From NCBI GenBank assembly GCA_030619985.1, contig JAUXAI010000010.1:1-27844 (forward strand): a stretch of 27,844 nt of DNA, read 5' to 3'. Origin of the DNA: a bacterium (GTDB taxonomy: Bacteria > UBP18 > UBA7526). The position numbers were made by a program, and so were the translations under genes. The notes below the pieces were generated by a model. It worked only from the letters and a program-made list of their open reading frames with translations. It was not told the origin of the DNA and made no database searches. Shown piece after piece: positions 24,130-27,844 of the stretch; the stretch's first letter is position 1, and every line of letters begins with the position of its first letter.

Positions 24130-26796
24130 TTAGTGGATTTCTGCCCAGCTCTTTCCCATCTTTATATCGACTCTTATGGGGACCTCTAACTCTATTGAAC
24201 CCTCCATAATCTCCTTGGCTAATCTTGATACTTCCTTTACTTCATCCTCGGGAACCTCGAAGAGGAGTTCATCGTGGATCTGAATAGTCATCTTGGTTTT
24301 TAGTCTTTCTTTCTTTATTCTTTCACTTATCTCAAGCATGGCCACCTTGATGATATCCGCAGAGGTCCCTTGTATGGGAGTATTAATGGCCACTCTTTTA
24401 GCAAAGTTGGAGAGCCTGGGATCCGGGTGATTTATCTCTGGAATATATCTTCTTCTTTTAAGTAACGTGGTAACATAGCCCTTCTCTTTCGCCTCTTCGA
24501 TGATCTCCTCAATATACTTCTTCACCCCTCTATACCTCTCAAAGTATTTTGTGATGTACTTCTCGGCTTCTTTCAAAGGGATGCCTAAGTCCTTGGAGAG
24601 GCCAAAAGGGCTCATGCCATAGGAGAGGCCGAAGTTTACAGTCTTTGCGATTCTGCGTAGTTCGGGAGTGACCTCTTTCTTTGAGATGCTGAAGATCTCA
24701 CATGCTGTTCGGGAGTGAATATCCTCGTCCTTGAAGAAGGCGTTTCTCAAACTCTTGTCTTTCGAGATATGGGCCAAGACCCTGAGGTCTATCTGGGAGT
24801 AATCGGCGGATAATAGAATAGAACCTTCTTTAGGAATAAAGGCCTTCCTGATCTTCCTTCCCAACTCTGTCCTTATGGGAATGTTCTGGAGGTTGGGTTC
24901 AGAGGAGGAAAGCCTTCCGGTAGCGGTCACGGTCTGATTAAAGGAGGTATGGACCCTTCCATCTATAGGATTGATAAGTAAAGGTAAAGCATCGATGTAG
25001 GTTGACTTGAGTTTGGCCAGTTCCCGATATTTGATAAGTAGGCTGGGTAATTTATGACTGGGGGTTAATTCCCTTAGGACTGCTTCTTTTGTAGAGTATC
25101 CGGTCTTGGTCTTCTCTATTACGGGGAGTTTTAACTTCTCAAATAGGATATAAGAGAGCTGCTTGGGAGAATTGATATTGAACTCCTCCCCTGCCAGGGA
25201 GTAGATTTTCTTCTCCAATTTTTTTAGCTCTAAAGCAAATTCCTTTGATAGAGATCCAAGATATTCCTTGTCAATAAGAACCCCGTCCCTCTCCATCTCT
25301 GCCAGCACCCTTACCAGAGGCATCTCCACCTTATGAAAGAGTCCTTCTAAGCCTTTCTTCTTTAACTTCGGCTCCATGATTTCTGCCAAACGAAGAACGA
25401 TGTCCGCATCAGCGCAGGCATAGGGAGTGACCCTCTCGATCTCCACCTCATCCATAGTAATTTCTTTCTTGCCTTTACCAATTAACTCACTTATTGGAGT
25501 CATCTTATGGCCCAGGTATTCAATGGCGATATCGCCTAAGTTGTGATTTAGCTTCGCAGGGTTCAAGAGGTAGGAGGCGACCATGGTATCAAAATATATT
25601 CCTTTTAAATCTATTCCTTCCCTCTTCAAGAGAATAATCTCATATTTTATATTCTGTCCATACTTCTTTATTCTCTCATTCTCCAGGATAGGCTTTAGCT
25701 CTTTTAAGACATATTCCCTATCCAGTTGTTCTGGGGCCCCGAGATAGGAATGGATAAGAGGAACGTAATGGGCAGAGAAAGGCTTTAGAGATAGAGCGAC
25801 GCCTACCAGAGAGGCGGCCATGGGGTCCTTTCCCGTGGTCTCAAAATCAATAGAGACTAAGGAGACTTTCCTTAAATCCTTTAGCAGCCTCTCAAAATCA
25901 TCCTTGGAGAGGATGGTAGAGTAGCTAACCCGCTTCTCTTCCTTAGTGGTGACCAGCTCAGCGATGAGACTTCGAAATTCTAACCTGTGGAGAAGGCCCA
26001 AAAGTTCTTCTCTCTTGGGTGGTTTTATTTTACAACAGGAGATCTCAAACTTTAAAGGAACGTCCTTTTCTAAGATAACTAATCTCTTCGAGAGAAAGGC
26101 CTCCTCTTTTGAATCCTTTAGCCTTTCTTTTAATTTCCCCTTTATCTCGTCTAAATGTTGATATAGATTCTCAATGCTTCCAAACTTCTGGATGAGTTGG
26201 GTAGCGGTCTTGGGTCCTACCCCTCTTACTCCGGGAACATTATCTGATTGATCACCCATAAGGGCCATGAAATCGGTTATCTGTTTAGGAGTAACGCCTG
26301 TTTTTTCTTTTACCTCCTCCTCGTCATACGAGATGTCCTTGGGTTCATTTAAGACTCTAATAGATTTATCGACCAACTGCAAGGCATCCTTATCTCCGGT
26401 AACAATGACGCTCTCTATCCCTTCCTTCTTTGCTCTTTCAGAAAGGGTAGCGAGCAAATCATCTGCTTCATATCCCTCTTTCTCAAAGAGGGCAAGATTC
26501 AATGCTTTGACGATCTCATGGGCCAGGGGGATTTGACTTCGTAGTTCATCTGGCGCTCTTTTCCTGGTGGCCTTATACTCCTCATATACCTTATGGCGGA
26601 AGGTGGGTGCCGGATAATCGAAGCAGACCGCCATATAATCCGGGGATTCCTTTCGCAAGATTTTCAGTATCATCCTGATAAAGCCATAGACAGCGTTTAT
26701 CATCTCTCCCCGAGAAGTAGTGAGGAGAGGCAAGGCATGGAAGGCTCTATGGATATAGGCATTCCCATCAATTAAGAAGAGTCTTTTCTTGGCCAT
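24130..26796 (-). CDS. polA: DNA polymerase I
   Basis: 888 residues with three domains. The 5' nuclease (1-290) has LIDGNAYIHRAF, YKATRKRAP, EADDLLATL, TGDKDALQL and GDQSDNVPGVRGVGPKTA. The 3'-5' exonuclease (305-480) has ExoI D317/E319 (SIDFET) and ExoIII Y459/D463 (YACADAD). At ExoII (NIKYE, 382-386) the usual metal-binding Asp is Glu386. The polymerase (510-888) has TGRLSSSEPNLQNIP, motif A DYSQIDLRVLAH (665-676, with Asp670 where E. coli has Glu710), motif B K718...F722...Y726 and motif C IHDELLF (840-846). It is full length. A GGAG precedes the ATG. It repairs gaps and removes Okazaki primers. Confidence 0.97.
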   Translation of the reverse strand: MAKKRLFLIDGNAYIHRAFHALPLLTTSRGEMINAVYGFIRMILKILRKESPDYMAVCFDYPAPTFRHKVYEEYKATRKRAPDELRSQIPLAHEIVKALNLALFEKEGYEADDLLATLSERAKKEGIESVIVTGDKDALQLVDKSIRVLNEPKDISYDEEEVKEKTGVTPKQITDFMALMGDQSDNVPGVRGVGPKTATQLIQKFGSIENLYQHLDEIKGKLKERLKDSKEEAFLSKRLVILEKDVPLKFEISCCKIKPPKREELLGLLHRLEFRSLIAELVTTKEEKRVSYSTILSKDDFERLLKDLRKVSLVSIDFETTGKDPMAASLVGVALSLKPFSAHYVPLIHSYLGAPEQLDREYVLKELKPILENERIKKYGQNIKYEIILLKREGIDLKGIYFDTMVASYLLNPAKLNHNLGDIAIEYLGHKMTPISELIGKGKKEITMDEVEIERVTPYACADADIVLRLAEIMEPKLKKKGLEGLFHKVEMPLVRVLAEMERDGVLIDKEYLGSLSKEFALELKKLEKKIYSLAGEEFNINSPKQLSYILFEKLKLPVIEKTKTGYSTKEAVLRELTPSHKLPSLLIKYRELAKLKSTYIDALPLLINPIDGRVHTSFNQTVTATGRLSSSEPNLQNIPIRTELGRKIRKAFIPKEGSILLSADYSQIDLRVLAHISKDKSLRNAFFKDEDIHSRTACEIFSISKKEVTPELRRIAKTVNFGLSYGMSPFGLSKDLGIPLKEAEKYITKYFERYRGVKKYIEEIIEEAKEKGYVTTLLKRRRYIPEINHPDPRLSNFAKRVAINTPIQGTSADIIKVAMLEISERIKKERLKTKMTIQIHDELLFEVPEDEVKEVSRLAKEIMEGSIELEVPIRVDIKMGKSWAEIH

Positions 26797-26846
26797 AAAA
26801 TCTCCAAAAAAATTAAAGGGAATAAAACAGTGAGAAAGGCGGGTAA

Positions 26847-26952
26847 ACCCCGTTAGATCTTCAAATACTATCTTTGTTTCTTTAACAACGAAGAGACCGA
26901 TTCCAAAGGTAGTTATCTATTTTACTACCTGTAATTAAATCTCTAACGGGGT
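26847..26952. repeat. MITE-like 106-bp inverted-repeat element, copy 2
   Basis: Perfect 11-bp ends ACCCCGTTAGA (26847-26857) and TCTAACGGGGT (26942-26952) flank an AT-rich core with an inner 7-bp stem AGGTAGT/ACTACCT (26907-26913, 26924-26930). Its length and layout equal those of 11507-11612. It lies in the 241-bp gap between the nuclease gene and polA; the rest of that gap holds nothing I recognise. Confidence 0.65.
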
Positions 26953-27037
26953 AAAGAGTGGGGATAATCTAAATCGCAAGCTCAACAATATCTATTTATT
27001 TTTCTGGGAAAGTTATCATCTTTTCGCTAACAGATGT

Positions 27038-27844
27038 TTACTTAAAGGTCGGACAGAGCTCCTTATAATCGCACCAGGGGCATAGGGGTCCCTTTTTTGC
27101 TTCAAACCTCTTCTCCCTGATCTTAGAGGCAACCTCACCTACAATCCTCTCCACATCCCTCAAGTGCTCTGGTCTCCTGGTGGTACTTAACTTCTGATTA
27201 TACTTCAAATAGTAGAGGCTCACCTTCTCTGGGGCTCTCTTGAACTTCTCCTTACAGCCCAGATAATAGAGGGATAACTGGAAGTTCTCATCAATCTCTG
27301 AAGGATTTAGGTCGGCTTCTAATCCTGCCTCTTCTATTCTTCTTTTACCTGCCTTATAGTCTATGATCTCCCATCCCCCATCAGGAAGCCTATCGATCCT
27401 ATCGATCTTTCCCCAGATCTCGCAATCCCCCATGCGAAACTTGAAATTCTCCTCCAGATAAAGGGAAACATTAGGATTTCTTATCGCTGTCTGATAATAA
27501 TCCCTGAGTATCCTCTCTCCCTCTCTCCTAAACTCCTCTTCCTGCTCCTTGCTCTCGTATCCCTCGGCCACCCAGTTCTTCTCATAGAGATTCAATAGAT
27601 CTTCCAGGCTTGTTCTCTTAGGATCAAATTCTTTGTGGAAGTCTTCTAGGGTATTGTGGATGGTTTGGCCGAAGTCTAAGTGGGGGCTAGGTTTGGTGGG
27701 TCTTCTCTCTATATACTGAAACTTATACTTGAGGGAACACTGCTGATAGGTACTTATCTGGGAATAGCTCAGGACTAAGGGTCTCTTCTCTGACTTTGGT
27801 GATGACTTCTCTTTACCAAAGAAATGCTCGAAAAGATCGCTCTG
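27038..27844 (-). CDS. PD-(D/E)XK nuclease domain with Fe-S cysteines, RecB/AddB-like, 5' end outside window
   Basis: The frame is open from the window edge for 268 residues; an internal TTG at 27595 is not the start, since clear family sequence continues upstream of it. Motifs in order: LSYSQISTYQQCSLKYKF with the first cluster Cys, LDFGQTIHNTLEDF (motif-I His), GKIDRIDRL (catalytic Asp), WEIIDYKAGKRR (D-x-K core), NFQLSLYYLG (QxxxY motif), and the C-terminal CPWCDYKELC with three more Cys. Together these form the Fe-S staple of AddB/Cas4-type nucleases. Most likely this is the C-terminal nuclease domain of a UvrD/AddB-like helicase-nuclease, but the helicase part is not visible. A free Cas4-like exonuclease is an alternative. 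Confidence 0.85.
   Translation of the reverse strand, partial: QSDLFEHFFGKEKSSPKSEKRPLVLSYSQISTYQQCSLKYKFQYIERRPTKPSPHLDFGQTIHNTLEDFHKEFDPKRTSLEDLLNLYEKNWVAEGYESKEQEEEFRREGERILRDYYQTAIRNPNVSLYLEENFKFRMGDCEIWGKIDRIDRLPDGGWEIIDYKAGKRRIEEAGLEADLNPSEIDENFQLSLYYLGCKEKFKRAPEKVSLYYLKYNQKLSTTRRPEHLRDVERIVGEVASKIREKRFEAKKGPLCPWCDYKELCPTFK

Noticed and set aside
27038-27595. Short nuclease gene starting at the TTG at 27595
   Set aside because: Typical RecB/AddB-family sequence with the first Fe-S Cys and the motif-I His continues in frame upstream to the window edge.

Overview
This is a 27.8 kb stretch of a bacterial chromosome in which every supported gene lies on the minus strand, so transcription runs from high to low coordinates. 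The proteins are rich in Lys, Glu, Arg and Ile, and most coding junctions are tight, with 1-26 bp overlaps or small gaps. The information-processing genes are clearly bacterial (polA, rho, prfA, prmC, rpmE, murA) and all three tRNA genes encode their CCA ends. Five proteins of the oxygen-sensitive acyl-CoA dehydratase activase type point to an anaerobe. The gene mix and the unusual intergenic repeats suggest an uncultivated, deep-branching lineage (Omnitrophota-like is my guess), but the sequence alone does not fix the phylum.

Layout in transcription order. (1) 27844-24130: the C-terminal nuclease domain of a RecB/AddB-like protein, a MITE-like inverted-repeat element, then DNA polymerase I. 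(2) 23949-17484: coaE, rho, rpmE, a DUF1385 membrane protein, prfA, prmC and murA, a translation/transcription housekeeping run. (3) 17418-11613: a mixed amino-acid operon, hisD-hisB-hisA-hisI-trpD-trpC-trpF, lacking the other his and trp genes. (4) 11508-8543: an aconitase/isopropylmalate isomerase small subunit, isocitrate dehydrogenase and purA. The purA reading frame runs on through a tRNA-Lys gene. (5) 8638-7894: tRNA-Lys, a decayed tRNA-Glu-like fragment, a hairpin-rich 177-bp element, then tRNA-Glu and tRNA-Val directly abutting. (6) 7893-5910: an ATP-grasp ligase and a DUF3473-type polysaccharide deacetylase. (7) 5863-518: five genes in the order B-activase-A-B-A, one ASKHA activase with two pairs of HgdB-like/DUF2229 cysteine proteins. 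(8) 354-1: the start of a membrane protein cut by the window edge.

The most unusual content is not a gene family but the DNA between and inside genes. Most intergenic gaps are filled by degenerate tandem arrays with a fixed period of 7, 8, 9 or 10 bp. Each gap has its own unit, and the arrays are often arranged as two inverted arrays around a short core. They typically begin at or before the stop codon of the upstream gene, so they encode its last residues and its stop. In some gaps they also run up to the next ribosome binding site. GC-rich tandem hairpins sit within some arrays. The same kind of array-plus-hairpin block also lies in frame inside the conserved prmC gene, a second palindrome lies elsewhere in prmC, and a third lies in murA. 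This resembles the palindromic elements known inside Rickettsia genes. Two roughly 105-bp elements with CCCGTTAGA-type inverted ends (11507-11612 and 26847-26952) form another small repeat family.
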